64,000 nucleotides of DNA. It comes from Gemmiger sp. An50 (GTDB taxonomy: Bacteria > Bacillota > Clostridia > Oscillospirales > Ruminococcaceae). The stretch's first letter is position 1; each line of letters begins with the position of its first letter. This document shows, one piece after another, positions 42,476 to 52,507 of the stretch. Both the position numbers and the translations under genes were made by a program. The notes beneath the pieces are model-generated. The model had not been told where the DNA came from and did not search any database. It saw nothing but the letters and a program-made list of their open reading frames with translations. The stretch lies in assembly GCF_002161595.1 (NCBI RefSeq), contig NZ_NFID01000009.1:1-64000 (forward strand), given 5' to 3'.

Positions 42476-45316
42476 TTGAATAACGATAAGATCGTCATCA
42501 AGGGTGCCCGCGAGCACAACCTGAAAAATGTTGATTTGACCATCCCGCGGGACAAGCTGATCGTCATGACCGGCCTGTCCGGCAGCGGCAAGTCCAGCCT
42601 GGCCTTCGATACCATTTACGCGGATGGCCAGCGCCGTTATATGGAGAGCCTTTCCAGCTACGCCCGCCAGTTCCTGGGCCAGATGGAAAAGCCGGATGTG
42701 GACGACATCCAGGGACTTTCGCCGGCCATCTCCATCGACCAGAAGACCACCAACCGGAACCCCCGGTCCACCGTGGGTACCGTGACGGAAATCTACGATT
42801 ATCTGCGCCTTTTGTACGCCCGCATCGGCGTACCCCATTGCCCCATCTGCGGCCGGGTCATCAGCCAGCAGACGGTGGACCAGATGGTGGACGCCATTCT
42901 GGCGCTGCCCAAGGGCACCAAATTCCAGGTGCTGGCCCCGGTGGTGCGGGGCCGTAAGGGCACCCAGCAGAAGGAGCTGGAGGCAGCCCGGCGGGGCGGC
43001 TATGCCCGCGTGCGCATCGACGGCAACCTCTATGACCTGGATGAAGAGATCAGTCTGGAAAAGAACAAAAAGCACACGGTGGAGATCGTGGTGGACCGTC
43101 TGGTTATCAACGACACCGTGCAGAGCCGTCTGGCGGATTCGCTGGAAACAGCCATCGCCCTCACCGGCGGCTTGGTGACCATCGATGTGAACGGCGGGGA
43201 GGAGATGCAGTTCAGCCAGAGCTATGCCTGCCCAGACCACGGCATCTCCATCGACGAGCTGGAACCCCGCATGTTCAGCTTCAACAACCCCTTCGGAGCT
43301 TGTGAACGCTGCACCGGTCTGGGTACCTTCATGCGGGTGGACCCGGAGCTGATCATTCCCAACAAGGACCTGTCCATCCGGGAGGGTGCCATCAAGGCCA
43401 GCGGCTGGTACTACGCTGAGGGCTCGGTAAGCGAGATGTACTATAAGGGCCTGGGTAAAAAATACGGCTTCACACTGGACACTCCCATCAAGGAGATGAG
43501 CGCCGAGGCGGTGAACGCCATTCTTTACGGCACCGGCGGCGAACGCATCGAGATGTACCGGGAAAACGAGTTCGGTTCCGGCCGTTACCTGAACGAATTC
43601 GAGGGCATCGTGAACAACCTGGAACGCCGCTTCCGGGAGACCAGCAGCGAATGGATGAAGGAAGAGATCGCCACCGTGATGAACGGCGTGGAATGCCCGG
43701 ATTGCCACGGCAAGCGGCTCAAGCCCACCAGCCTGGCGGTCACCGTGGGCGGGGTGAACATCAGCGACCTGTGCGAGATGAGCGTGCGCCAGGAGCTGAA
43801 CTTCATCAACGACATCCAGCTGACCGATCAGGAGCACCGTATTGGTGACGGTATCCTGAAAGAGGTGCGCGAGCGCTTGGGCTTTTTGCAGAGCGTGGGC
43901 CTGGATTACCTGACCCTTGCCCGGGGTGCGTCCGGTTTGTCCGGCGGCGAGAGCCAGCGCATCCGACTGGCCACCCAGATTGGCAGCGCCCTCACCGGCG
44001 TACTTTATGTGCTGGACGAGCCCAGCATCGGCCTGCACCAGCGGGACAACGACAAGCTGATCGCCACCCTGAAACGGCTGCGGGATCTGGGCAACACCCT
44101 GGTGGTGGTGGAGCATGACGAGGACACCATGCGTCAGGCGGACTACATCGTGGACATCGGCCCCGGCGCGGGTGTGCACGGCGGCGAAGTGGTGGCCGAG
44201 GGCTCGGTGGAGGACATCTGTAAGGCCCCCCGCAGCATCACCGGTGCGTATCTGTCCGGCCGCAAGCGGATCGAGGTACCTGCCACCCGCCGCAAGGGCA
44301 ACGGCAAAAGGCTGCGCATCGTGGGCGCGGCCGAGAACAACCTGAAGAATGTGAACGTGGATATCCCGCTGGGCAAGATGATCTGCGTGACCGGCGTATC
44401 CGGCAGCGGTAAGTCCAGCCTGATCAATGAGATCTTCTACAAGGCCCTGGCCATGGAGCTGAACGGCGCCAAGCGCCGCCCCGGCAAATACAAGGAGATC
44501 AAGGGCCTGGAAAACGTGGACAAGGTCATCGGCATTGACCAGGCACCCATCGGCCGTACGCCCCGTTCCAACCCGGCCACCTATACCGGCGTGTTCACCG
44601 ACATCCGCAACGTGTTTGCCCAGACCCAGGACGCCAAGATGCGCGGCTACGGCCCCGGCCGGTTCAGCTTCAACGTGAAGGGCGGACGATGCGAAGCCTG
44701 TGAGGGCGACGGTATTGTGCAGATCGAGATGCACTTTTTGCCGGATATCTTCGTGCCCTGTGAGGTGTGTAAGGGTGCCCGCTACAACCGGGAGACTCTG
44801 GAGGTAAAATACAAGGACAAGAGCATTGCCGACGTGCTGGACATGACGGTGGAGGAGGCCTGCACCTTCTTTGCCAACATTCCCCGCATCCACCGCAAGC
44901 TGCAGACTTTGCTGGATGTGGGCCTTGGCTACATCAAGCTGGGCCAGAGTGCAACCACCCTTTCCGGCGGTGAGGCTCAGCGTGTGAAGCTGGCGCTGGA
45001 GCTGGCCAAGCGGGAGACCGGCCAGACCGTATACGTGCTGGACGAGCCCAGCACCGGCCTGCATGTGGCGGATGTGCACAAGCTTATTACCGTACTGGAT
45101 CGTCTGGTGGACGCGGGCAACACCGTGGTCATCATTGAGCACAATCTGGACATTATCAAGCGGGCGGATTATATCATTGATCTGGGCCCCGAGGGCGGCG
45201 ACGAGGGCGGTACCATCGTGGCCACCGGCACCCCGGAAGAGGTAGCCAAGGTGCACGCCTCCTACACTGGCAAATATCTGGGCCCTATCCTGGAGCGGGA
45301 CCGGGTGACCGAATAA
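42476..45316 (+). CDS. uvrA: Excinuclease ABC subunit A
   Basis: UvrA finds bulky DNA damage as a dimer with two ABC ATPase units. The 946-residue protein has Walker [10 protein letters not shown] and GVSGSGKSS, two ABC signatures ([11 protein letters not shown] and [11 protein letters not shown]), and paired CxxC zinc modules ([39 protein letters not shown]). It starts with TTG 42476, aided by the purine-rich end of uvrB (GAGGAAAGGAAAG). A very long open frame on the opposite strand is a coding shadow. Confidence 0.98.
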   Translation: MNNDKIVIKGAREHNLKNVDLTIPRDKLIVMTGLSGSGKSSLAFDTIYADGQRRYMESLSSYARQFLGQMEKPDVDDIQGLSPAISIDQKTTNRNPRSTVGTVTEIYDYLRLLYARIGVPHCPICGRVISQQTVDQMVDAILALPKGTKFQVLAPVVRGRKGTQQKELEAARRGGYARVRIDGNLYDLDEEISLEKNKKHTVEIVVDRLVINDTVQSRLADSLETAIALTGGLVTIDVNGGEEMQFSQSYACPDHGISIDELEPRMFSFNNPFGACERCTGLGTFMRVDPELIIPNKDLSIREGAIKASGWYYAEGSVSEMYYKGLGKKYGFTLDTPIKEMSAEAVNAILYGTGGERIEMYRENEFGSGRYLNEFEGIVNNLERRFRETSSEWMKEEIATVMNGVECPDCHGKRLKPTSLAVTVGGVNISDLCEMSVRQELNFINDIQLTDQEHRIGDGILKEVRERLGFLQSVGLDYLTLARGASGLSGGESQRIRLATQIGSALTGVLYVLDEPSIGLHQRDNDKLIATLKRLRDLGNTLVVVEHDEDTMRQADYIVDIGPGAGVHGGEVVAEGSVEDICKAPRSITGAYLSGRKRIEVPATRRKGNGKRLRIVGAAENNLKNVNVDIPLGKMICVTGVSGSGKSSLINEIFYKALAMELNGAKRRPGKYKEIKGLENVDKVIGIDQAPIGRTPRSNPATYTGVFTDIRNVFAQTQDAKMRGYGPGRFSFNVKGGRCEACEGDGIVQIEMHFLPDIFVPCEVCKGARYNRETLEVKYKDKSIADVLDMTVEEACTFFANIPRIHRKLQTLLDVGLGYIKLGQSATTLSGGEAQRVKLALELAKRETGQTVYVLDEPSTGLHVADVHKLITVLDRLVDAGNTVVIIEHNLDIIKRADYIIDLGPEGGDEGGTIVATGTPEEVAKVHASYTGKYLGPILERDRVTE

Positions 45317-45335
45317 GAAAGCAAAGAGGGATTCC

Positions 45336-46022
45336 ATGGAAACCATCCTGTTGGTGGAAGACGACGCGGCGCTGAGCGAGGGGATTGCTCTCGCTTTCAG
45401 TCAGCAGCCCTATGAATTTGTTCGCTGTGCCTCGCTGGCCGAGGCCCGGCAGGCGCTGCAAACGCGAGTGTTCGCTCTGATCCTTCTGGATCTGGGTCTG
45501 CCGGACGGCAACGGGCTGGAGCTTTGCCGCCAGCTGCGCAGCCGGCGGGACCCGGTGCCGGTGCTTTTTCTCACCGCCAATGATACCGAGTACAGCGAGG
45601 TGGCGGCACTGGAAGCGGGCGGTGACGATTATATCACCAAGCCCTTCAGCCTGGCGGTGCTGCGGGCAAGGGTCACTGCCGCGCTGCGCCGCCGCGCACC
45701 CGCCGGGCCGGAGCTGGTAGAGATCGGCCCCTTCCGGTTCGATTTCGCCCGGCTTCGATTTGAAAAGCAGGGTGTTGAAGTTGTGCTCAGCCGCACCGAA
45801 CAGCGCCTGCTCCAGCTGCTGGTGAAAAACCGGGGGCAGATTGTTCCCCGGGATACCTTGCTGGACCAGGTGTGGGACGGCGGAGAGTTCGTGGACGAAA
45901 ATACCCTGTCGGTAGCAGTGCGCCGTCTGCGCGCCAAGCTGGAAGAGGACCCGCGCCGCCCCAGCTATATCCAAACGGTCTATGGTGTGGGCTATACCTG
46001 GAAGGGGAACGCCGATGAATGA
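45336..46022 (+). CDS. OmpR-family response regulator
   Basis: The 228-residue regulator has an intact receiver (EDDAAL acidic pair, LILLDLGLPDGNG with the phospho-acceptor Asp, and ITKPF with the conserved Lys) and a winged-helix DNA-binding domain (RTEQRLLQLLVKNRGQIVP to GVGYTWK). The kinase gene overlaps its stop by eight bases. It probably controls the ABC transporter operon that follows. Confidence 0.93.
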   Translation: METILLVEDDAALSEGIALAFSQQPYEFVRCASLAEARQALQTRVFALILLDLGLPDGNGLELCRQLRSRRDPVPVLFLTANDTEYSEVAALEAGGDDYITKPFSLAVLRARVTAALRRRAPAGPELVEIGPFRFDFARLRFEKQGVEVVLSRTEQRLLQLLVKNRGQIVPRDTLLDQVWDGGEFVDENTLSVAVRRLRAKLEEDPRRPSYIQTVYGVGYTWKGNADE

Positions 46023-46962
46023 CTGGTTTTTCAGCGTCACTCCCGGGCAGCTGGCCCTGCTGCTGGGATTGGGCGCGCTGGTGGTCGCGGCGGCAGGTGT
46101 TGGTGTTGCCGTATATGGCTGGTACACCCGGCGCACCATGCGCCGCCTGGAACAGATGCTGGAGCAGGCCATTGCGGGCAGCTTTGAACAGGGTGACTAC
46201 AGCGAAGCCCGGCTTTCCCGTCTGGAGGAGAAGCTGAGCCGGTTTCTGCACTCCAGCCAGCTTTCCCGCAGGGCCATCGAGGAGGACCGGGGACGCATCA
46301 AGTCCCTGATGGGAGATATCTCCCATCAGACCAAGACCCCGCTGGCAAACATTCTGCTCTATGGGCAGCTGCTGGATGAGCAGCCACTGCCCGAAGCTGC
46401 CCGCCCCATGCTGGCTCAGATCAACACCGAGGCGGAAAAGCTCCGGTTTTTAATCGAGGCGCTGGTTAAGCTGTCCCGCCTGGAAAGCGGAGTTGTTCAG
46501 CCCGTGGCCCAGGTTCAATCGCTGGAGCCGTTGCTGCAGGCGCTGGAACATTCCTTCCGGCCTGTGGCAGAGCAAAAGGGTGTTTCGCTGCGGGTTTTAT
46601 CCACGGGTGCCCGGGCCTGCTTTGACTGCAAGTGGACCCAGGAGGCGGTGGGCAACCTGGTGGACAACGCCATCAAGTACACCCCGGCGGGCGGGCATGT
46701 ATCTGTTGCCTGTGAGCAGTATGCCATGTTCTGCCGTATTGCCGTGAGGGACGACGGTCCCGGCATTCCGGAATCGGAGCAGGCGGCGGTATTTCGGCGG
46801 TTTTACCGGGGCAGCGCTGCGGCAAAAAGCCCGGGTGTCGGAGTAGGACTGGCCCTGGCAAGGCAGATTGCCACGCTGCAGGGCGGTTACATCAAGCTTG
46901 CCTCGGAGCCGGGCAAGGGCAGCGAGTTTTCGCTGTATCTGCCCCTGGAAGCGCAAATGTGA
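46015..46962 (+). CDS. Sensor histidine kinase
   Basis: The 315-residue membrane kinase has one clear N-terminal membrane segment (LALLLGLGALVVAAAGVGVAV), a HisKA domain with GDISHQTKTPLANIL, and a HATPase domain (NLVDNAIKYTPAGG, RDDGPGIPESEQ, GVGVGLALARQIATLQGG). ATG 46015 overlaps the regulator's stop and has GGAAGGGG upstream. It has almost no extracytoplasmic loop, so it may sense the adjacent ABC transporter or the membrane itself. Confidence 0.9.
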   Translation: MNDWFFSVTPGQLALLLGLGALVVAAAGVGVAVYGWYTRRTMRRLEQMLEQAIAGSFEQGDYSEARLSRLEEKLSRFLHSSQLSRRAIEEDRGRIKSLMGDISHQTKTPLANILLYGQLLDEQPLPEAARPMLAQINTEAEKLRFLIEALVKLSRLESGVVQPVAQVQSLEPLLQALEHSFRPVAEQKGVSLRVLSTGARACFDCKWTQEAVGNLVDNAIKYTPAGGHVSVACEQYAMFCRIAVRDDGPGIPESEQAAVFRRFYRGSAAAKSPGVGVGLALARQIATLQGGYIKLASEPGKGSEFSLYLPLEAQM

Positions 46963-47019
46963 CAGAACTGTTCGATTTGTCCCGCTGCCTGTAAGGCTGC
47001 GGTAAGCTTTGTTTGGTAT

Positions 47020-47076
47020 AGTCTGTGCTGTAAAGAAAAGTGCGTTCGCGCACTCTTTACCGCACAGACTATTTTT
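47020..47076 (+). other. Long hairpin in the leader of the ABC transporter genes
   Basis: A nearly perfect 21-bp stem, closed by a TTCG tetraloop inside GTGCG/CGCAC, spans 47020-47070 and is followed by ATTTTTATCG. It separates the kinase gene from the ABC genes by a terminator-like structure. It could end the two-component transcript or attenuate the transporter. Confidence 0.65.
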
Positions 47077-47095
47077 ATCGGGAGGTTTTGGAGGA

Positions 47096-47767
47096 ATGAA
47101 CGTTCTGGAAACAAGAGCGCTGAAAAAATACTACGGCGAGGGCGAGACCCAGGTGCGCGCCCTGGACGGGGTGGACCTGACGGTGAAAGAGGGGGAGTTT
47201 GTGGCCATCGTGGGCATCAGCGGCAGCGGAAAATCCACTCTGCTGCACATGCTGGGCGGGCTGGATGAACCCACCAGCGGCAAGGTGCTGGTGGAGGGCA
47301 AGGACATCTTTCAGCTGAAAAAGGATGCCCTCACCATCTTCCGCCGCCGCAAGATCGGTTTTGTGTTCCAAAGCTACAATCTGGTACCGGTGCTGAACGT
47401 ATACGAGAACATCGTGCTGCCCATTGAGCTGGATGGCAACCGGGTGGACCGGGCCTTTGTGAGCCGGATCATCGCCACGCTGGGGCTGGAAAACAAACTG
47501 CAAAGCCTGCCCAGCCAGCTTTCCGGTGGCCAGCAGCAGCGGGTGGCTATTGCCCGGGCGTTGGCCACCAAGCCCGCCATTCTTTTGGCAGACGAACCCA
47601 CCGGCAATCTGGATTCCAAGACCAGTCAGGATGTGCTCAGCCTGCTTCGGGTGACCAGTGAACGATTTGGACAGACCATTGTAATGATCACCCACAACGA
47701 GGAGATTGCCCAGCTGGCGGACCGGATTGTGCGCATTGAGGACGGTCGCATCCGGGAAGGGCGGTGA
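47096..47767 (+). CDS. ABC transporter ATP-binding protein (MacB/LolD/BceA type)
   Basis: The 223-residue ATPase has Walker [10 protein letters not shown], the Q-loop in [10 protein letters not shown], signature [15 protein letters not shown], Walker [16 protein letters not shown] and the His switch in MITHNEE. These belong to the group that partners FtsX-like permeases. ATG 47096 follows TTTTGGAGGA; the extension to 47009 runs through the hairpin and is unlikely. It begins the transporter pair behind the two-component genes. Confidence 0.94.
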   Translation: MNVLETRALKKYYGEGETQVRALDGVDLTVKEGEFVAIVGISGSGKSTLLHMLGGLDEPTSGKVLVEGKDIFQLKKDALTIFRRRKIGFVFQSYNLVPVLNVYENIVLPIELDGNRVDRAFVSRIIATLGLENKLQSLPSQLSGGQQQRVAIARALATKPAILLADEPTGNLDSKTSQDVLSLLRVTSERFGQTIVMITHNEEIAQLADRIVRIEDGRIREGR

Positions 47768-47773
47768 TGGGCT

Positions 47774-50335
47774 GTGTTAAAGATCGACAACCGCAAGGCT
47801 TTGTATCGCCTGGCGGACAAAAGCTTCCGGGCAAACCGGGGCCGTAATCTGATTGCTATTCTGGCAATTATACTCACCACCATTCTGTTCACCAGTGTGT
47901 TTTCCATTGGTGGCAATCTGATTGCTTCCTTTCAATACAGCACCATGCTCCAGTCCGGCGGCAGCGCCCACGGTACCTTCAAGGATCTTACCCAGGAACA
48001 GTTCGACCGGCTTAAACAGGCGGCCCCGGCGGGCGCCATTCTGGACCGGAACATCATCTGTGCCTATGAGGTGGAAAATCCGGAGTTTTTAAAGCGTCAT
48101 CTGGAGCTGTGGTATCAGCCGCCGGAGGCATATGAGCGCCGGTTCTGCCAGCTGACCGGCGGCCGCGCGCCCCAGGCGGCAGACGAGATCGCCATGGATG
48201 AGCGAAGTCTGGAGCTGCTGGGAATCACTCCGGAGGAAGGACAAACGATTACGTTGCAGCTTAAGATGGGGTATGACCAGCCGGTGATCGAGCGTCAGTT
48301 CACGCTGGTGGGTTGGTTCGGCTACAGCGATATCATGAACACGGGCTTCGGAATCGTGAGCGAGGCCTATCTCACGGAGCATGCCGGTGAACTGGCCGAG
48401 GCAAGCGAACAGACCGGCAGCCAGGTGGGATTGATTCAGTGTGACGTAACCTTTTCCAATGGCATCAATATCAGCGGTAAGCTGCGGGCCATGGCCGAAA
48501 AGGCGGGCTTTGCGGAAGAGGTGGAGTGGAACGAAAACTGGGCCTATGTGGGTGCAGGCATCACCGACTGGACCAGCATCGGCGCAGTGGCAGGCCTTCT
48601 TCTACTCATCATGCTCACCGGATATCTGATCATCTATAATATTTTTCAGATTTCCGTCATGCAGGACATCCGCTATTACGGACTGCTGAAAACCATCGGG
48701 ACCACCGCAAAACAGATCCGGCGGATTCTGCGCCGCCAGGCGCTGGTGCTGTGCGGCTTTGGCATCCCTGTGGGGCTGGTGCTGGGCTTTTTGCTGGGCA
48801 CCGCGTTCACACCGCTCATTTTGCAGATGGTCAATACGGTGGACGATGTCAAACTGGCGCTGAACCCGGCGGTTTTTCTGGGGGCTGCGGCCTTTTCGGT
48901 GATCACCGTGCTGCTGAGCATGCGCAAGCCCGCCCGGCTTGCCGCAAAGGTTTCTCCGGTGGAGGCTGTCAGGTATACCGAAGGAAACGGCAGGACCGCC
49001 AAAAAGGCAAAGCGCTCCACCGGCGGCGGGAAGCTCTGGCGAATGGCTCTGTCTAATGTGGGGCGCAACAAGCGCCGCGCTGTGCTGGTGGTCCTCTCTA
49101 TGAGCCTTTCGCTGGTGCTTATGAACAGTGTGTTCACGCTGACAGGCAGCTTTGACATGGACAAATATCTGGCCCGTTTTATCAAAACAGACTTTGTGAT
49201 AGCCAACGCCCGCTATTGGGGAATCGACTCCTTCCGCGCACTGGACGGTGAGGATGCGGTGAGCGATACATTAATTGCCAATGTGCAGGCGCAAGAGGGT
49301 TTTGTGCAGGGTGGCGCGATCTGGTGCGATATCTATTCCTGGACGGAGGAGTATCAGTGGCCGGAGGATACCATATGGGACGAAGCGGGAAACCCCTGCC
49401 GTTCCGATGGAAGAAACCGGCCGCAGGCAGTGGACGATGCAAAAAATCCCTTCACTGTAATCTATGGAGCGGACGATTTCATTCTGGATAATCTGCAGAT
49501 AATGGAAGGGGAGCGTGACCCGGAAACGATCCAGCAGAAGCTTGCCACCGGTGAATATATCCTGTTTGCGGGCCAGGTGAACGACGAGGGCAAGCTGGAG
49601 CCGGACCAGCGCCACAAAGTGGGTGATGTGGTTACCCTGTACGATGCAGATGGCGCCCGGCATACCTTCACCATCCTCTCGGTGATCAACCCCGCCTATT
49701 ACTGCGAGACAGCGCAGGCCAGCTTTTCCGAATTTGTCTATTACACTACGGCGGATGTGTATGCAGAAATGTGCAACACAGCCAACAAGATGAACTACGC
49801 CTTTGAGGTGGAGCCGGAGTCGGTGGAGGCCATGGAGCAATACCTGAATAGTTATACCAATCAGATCGACCCGCTGATGGATTACCGTTCCCGGGATGGC
49901 TATATCCAGGAATATTCTGGAATCCGGTTCCTGTTTGTAGCGGTGGGCGGTTCGCTCTCGCTTGTAATCGGGCTGATCGGTGTGCTGAACTTCATCAACT
50001 CCATCTTGACGGGCATCATCACCCGCCGCCGGGAATTTTCCATGCTGGAGGCCATCGGCATGACCAGGCGGCAGCTTCAGACGATGGTTGCGCTGGAGGG
50101 CAGCTGCTATGCGCTGTTCACCATCCTGTGCAGCCTGGGCGTGGGGGTCGGCGTTTCGCTGCTCTGCGTGAAGCCGCTGGTGGATAGCCTGTTCTTTACC
50201 AGCTACCGGTTTGTGATCTGGCCGCTGCTGGCGGCCATTCCGGTGCTGGCAGTGCTGGGAATTGCGATCCCACGGCTGGCGCTGCACTTCGGTGCCGGGC
50301 AGCCGGTGGTGGAACGGATGCGGCAGGCGGAATAA
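47774..50335 (+). CDS. FtsX-like ABC transporter permease
   Basis: The 853-residue permease has a first membrane segment (NLIAILAIILTTILFTSVFS), a long external domain, two FtsX-type membrane blocks (about 275-400 and 710-850), a second external domain (about 450-700), and the coupling pattern of MacB-type exporters. Such permeases often export or sense antimicrobial peptides with their own two-component system. The GTG start at 47774 lies six bases after the ATPase. The substrate is not known. Confidence 0.88.
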   Translation: MLKIDNRKALYRLADKSFRANRGRNLIAILAIILTTILFTSVFSIGGNLIASFQYSTMLQSGGSAHGTFKDLTQEQFDRLKQAAPAGAILDRNIICAYEVENPEFLKRHLELWYQPPEAYERRFCQLTGGRAPQAADEIAMDERSLELLGITPEEGQTITLQLKMGYDQPVIERQFTLVGWFGYSDIMNTGFGIVSEAYLTEHAGELAEASEQTGSQVGLIQCDVTFSNGINISGKLRAMAEKAGFAEEVEWNENWAYVGAGITDWTSIGAVAGLLLLIMLTGYLIIYNIFQISVMQDIRYYGLLKTIGTTAKQIRRILRRQALVLCGFGIPVGLVLGFLLGTAFTPLILQMVNTVDDVKLALNPAVFLGAAAFSVITVLLSMRKPARLAAKVSPVEAVRYTEGNGRTAKKAKRSTGGGKLWRMALSNVGRNKRRAVLVVLSMSLSLVLMNSVFTLTGSFDMDKYLARFIKTDFVIANARYWGIDSFRALDGEDAVSDTLIANVQAQEGFVQGGAIWCDIYSWTEEYQWPEDTIWDEAGNPCRSDGRNRPQAVDDAKNPFTVIYGADDFILDNLQIMEGERDPETIQQKLATGEYILFAGQVNDEGKLEPDQRHKVGDVVTLYDADGARHTFTILSVINPAYYCETAQASFSEFVYYTTADVYAEMCNTANKMNYAFEVEPESVEAMEQYLNSYTNQIDPLMDYRSRDGYIQEYSGIRFLFVAVGGSLSLVIGLIGVLNFINSILTGIITRRREFSMLEAIGMTRRQLQTMVALEGSCYALFTILCSLGVGVGVSLLCVKPLVDSLFFTSYRFVIWPLLAAIPVLAVLGIAIPRLALHFGAGQPVVERMRQAE

Positions 50336-50359
50336 CCGGAAGAATAGGATGGAAAACAG

Positions 50360-50401
50360 GCCCCGGCCGCTGAAAAATGTTTTTCGGTGGCCGGGGCTTT
50401 T
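50360..50401 (+). terminator. Terminator after the ABC permease gene
   Basis: GCCCCGGCC pairs with GGCCGGGGC, with CTGAAAAA/TTTTTCGG extending the stem, and CTTTTGC follows. It is a good intrinsic terminator. Confidence 0.8.
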
Positions 50402-50451
50402 GCATGCCTGCAATTTTACTGCGGCAGGCGTGGATATCCGGCCCAAAGGGC

Positions 50452-50480
50452 TTGTGAAACAGGAAAAAGTATTGTATACT
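50452..50480 (+). promoter_or_regulatory. Promoter of miaB
   Basis: TTGTGA (50452-50457) and TATACT (50475-50480) are 17 bases apart, about 47 bases before the miaB start codon. Confidence 0.6.
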
Positions 50481-50526
50481 AAAACGGTGTATTGAAACCA
50501 AGCTATTTTCAGAAGGAGCTCATATT

Positions 50527-51909
50527 TTGGAGATCATTCATTTTGAACATAACAAACAGGCGGCGGAGCTGGTGGCCAAATGGTACGACAGCCCTCCGCT
50601 GGCCTATGTGCATTCCTTCGGCTGCCAGCAGAATGTGAACGACGGCGAGAAGATCAAGGGCGTTCTGGCGGACATCGGCTACGGCATGTGCGACTCGGTG
50701 GAGGAGGCGGACCTGATCCTCTTCAACACCTGCGCGGTGCGGGAGCACGCGGAGCAGCGGGTCTTCGGCAACGTGGGCGCGCTCAAGCGACTGAAGAAGG
50801 ACAAGCCCGACCTGATCATCGGCCTGTGCGGGTGTATGGCCCAGCAGCAGAGCATCGTGGACAAGATCCGCGAAAGCTATCCCTTTGTGGACATCGTGTT
50901 CGGTGTAAACGGCATCGACACCCTGCCGCAGCTGCTGTGCGAAAAGATCGCCGGCAACAAAAAGCGCATTCTGCTTACCCCCACAGAGCGGGCCGAGGTG
51001 GTGGAGGAGACTCCCATCCGCCGGGATTCCAACTTCCGGGCCTGGCTGCCCATCATGTACGGCTGCGACAACTTCTGCACCTACTGCATCGTGCCCTACG
51101 TGCGCGGGCGGGAGCGCAGCCGCCGCAGCGCGGACATTCTGGCTGAGTTCAAGGAGCTGGTGGCTGCGGGCTGCAAGGAAATCACTCTGCTGGGGCAGAA
51201 TGTGAACTCCTACGGCAAGGGGCTGGAGGAGCAGATTGACTTCTCGGACCTTTTGAACCTGCTGTGCACTGTGCCCGGCGATTATCATATTCGCTTCATG
51301 ACCAGCCATCCCAAGGATGCTAGCCGCAAACTGATCGACACCATCGCCGCGCAGGATAAGATCTGCAACCATCTGCATCTGCCGGTGCAGAGCGGCAGCG
51401 ACCGGATTCTGGCCCAGATGAACCGCCACTACACCGTGGCCCAGTATCTGGAGCTGATGGATTATGCCAAGGAGAAGATCCCCGACATCACCTTCTCCAG
51501 CGATATCATCGTGGGATTCCCCGGCGAGACGGAGGAGGATTTTGAGGGGACTCTGGAGCTGATCCGCAAGGTGGGCTACATGCAGCTGTTCACCTTCATC
51601 TATTCCAAGCGCAGCGGCACCAAGGCCGCCACCATGCCGGACCCCATTACCCGCAAGGAGAAGACCGACCGCATGGCCCGGCTGCTCAGCGTGCAGGACG
51701 AGATCGCCCGCAAGCTGGTGGCGGACATGACCGGCCAGACCCAGCGTGTGCTGGTGGAAGGTCCCGGGCGAGATGAGGGCACCCTTTCCGGCCGCCTGAC
51801 CAATAATCTGGTGGTGGAGTTTGCCGCCGAGCCCTCTCTGGTGGGCAGCTACGCCATGGTGCACCTGACCGGTTCCCGCGGCACGGTGCTCAAAGGCGAA
51901 CTTGTGTGA
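50527..51909 (+). CDS. miaB: tRNA-2-methylthio-N6-dimethylallyladenosine synthase
   Basis: MiaB adds a methylthio group to i6A37 in tRNAs, using radical SAM chemistry. The 460-residue protein has the N-terminal UPF0004 domain with cysteines in SFGCQQNVND, FNTCAVRE and GLCGCMAQQ, the radical SAM motif CDNFCTYCIVPYVRGRERS, and a C-terminal TRAM domain. TTG 50527 follows AGAAGGAGC. It acts on the product of miaA, which lies further down the same cluster. Confidence 0.97.
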   Translation: MEIIHFEHNKQAAELVAKWYDSPPLAYVHSFGCQQNVNDGEKIKGVLADIGYGMCDSVEEADLILFNTCAVREHAEQRVFGNVGALKRLKKDKPDLIIGLCGCMAQQQSIVDKIRESYPFVDIVFGVNGIDTLPQLLCEKIAGNKKRILLTPTERAEVVEETPIRRDSNFRAWLPIMYGCDNFCTYCIVPYVRGRERSRRSADILAEFKELVAAGCKEITLLGQNVNSYGKGLEEQIDFSDLLNLLCTVPGDYHIRFMTSHPKDASRKLIDTIAAQDKICNHLHLPVQSGSDRILAQMNRHYTVAQYLELMDYAKEKIPDITFSSDIIVGFPGETEEDFEGTLELIRKVGYMQLFTFIYSKRSGTKAATMPDPITRKEKTDRMARLLSVQDEIARKLVADMTGQTQRVLVEGPGRDEGTLSGRLTNNLVVEFAAEPSLVGSYAMVHLTGSRGTVLKGELV

Positions 51910-51948
51910 AAAAAACTGAGCGAGCCGCTGTTTTTTGTAATTTTGTGG

Positions 51949-51954
51949 TATAAT
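51949..51954 (+). promoter_or_regulatory. Possible -10 box before ylbF
   Basis: TATAAT lies about 42 bases before the ylbF start in an AT-rich gap. I see no convincing -35 box. Confidence 0.35.
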
Positions 51955-51995
51955 ATTTTTATTATATAAATTGTTCCAATCAAAGGAGAATCATC

Positions 51996-52403
51996 ATGGA
52001 CGTTATCGACCTGTTTAAGAAAGCCGCCGCAGCCCTGCAGACCGACGCCCGTTACCTGGCGCTGGATGCCGCCCGCAAAGCCAACGATGCGGACGAAGCT
52101 CTGCAGAACATGATCGGCGAGTTCAACCTGGCCCGTCTGGATCTGAACAACGAGATCGCCAAGGACGAGCGTGACGAGGCAAAGGTGGCCGAGCTGAACG
52201 CCAAGGTCAATCAGCTGTACACCGACATCATGAACAGCGAGAGCATGGTTGCTTACAACGAGGCCAAGGCTGAGGCCGAAGCCCTGATCGGTTACATCGA
52301 CGCCATCATCAACACCGCGATGAACGGCGGCGACCCCATGACCGTACAGGAGGCCCAGGCCGGCTGCAGCGGCAGCTGCTCTTCCTGCTCCGGCTGCCAC
52401 TAA
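51996..52403 (+). CDS. YlbF/YmcA-family protein with Cys-rich tail
   Basis: The 135-residue helical protein belongs to the Com_YlbF family. In Bacillus, YlbF works with YmcA and YaaT as a complex that binds iron-sulfur clusters and directs RNase Y cutting of RNA. Here the C terminus ends in CSGSCSSCSGCH, four Cys and a His, suited to binding a cluster or metal. It lies between miaB and mutS, separated from mutS by a hairpin. Cooperation with RNase Y in this host is inferred. Confidence 0.85.
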   Translation: MDVIDLFKKAAAALQTDARYLALDAARKANDADEALQNMIGEFNLARLDLNNEIAKDERDEAKVAELNAKVNQLYTDIMNSESMVAYNEAKAEAEALIGYIDAIINTAMNGGDPMTVQEAQAGCSGSCSSCSGCH

Positions 52404-52427
52404 AAGGCATTTGCCATAAAAGCGTTC

Positions 52428-52472
52428 GTGCGGCCCGGAGGGTGCTGAGTTCCAGTGCTCTTTGGGCCGCAC
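52428..52472 (+). other. Hairpin between ylbF and mutS
   Basis: GTGCGGCCC and GGGCCGCAC form a 9-bp stem around a long loop, followed by TCTTTCCC. It could be a weak terminator or a processing hairpin. Confidence 0.5.
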
Positions 52473-52507
52473 TCTTTCCCGTCTAAAAAATGCAGAGGTG
52501 ATAACCG

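Noticed and set aside
41582-45346. A 1254-codon open frame on the minus strand
   Set aside because: It is the mirror of uvrA and part of uvrB in GC-rich DNA; the translated sequence is His/Gly/Leu-rich without motifs.
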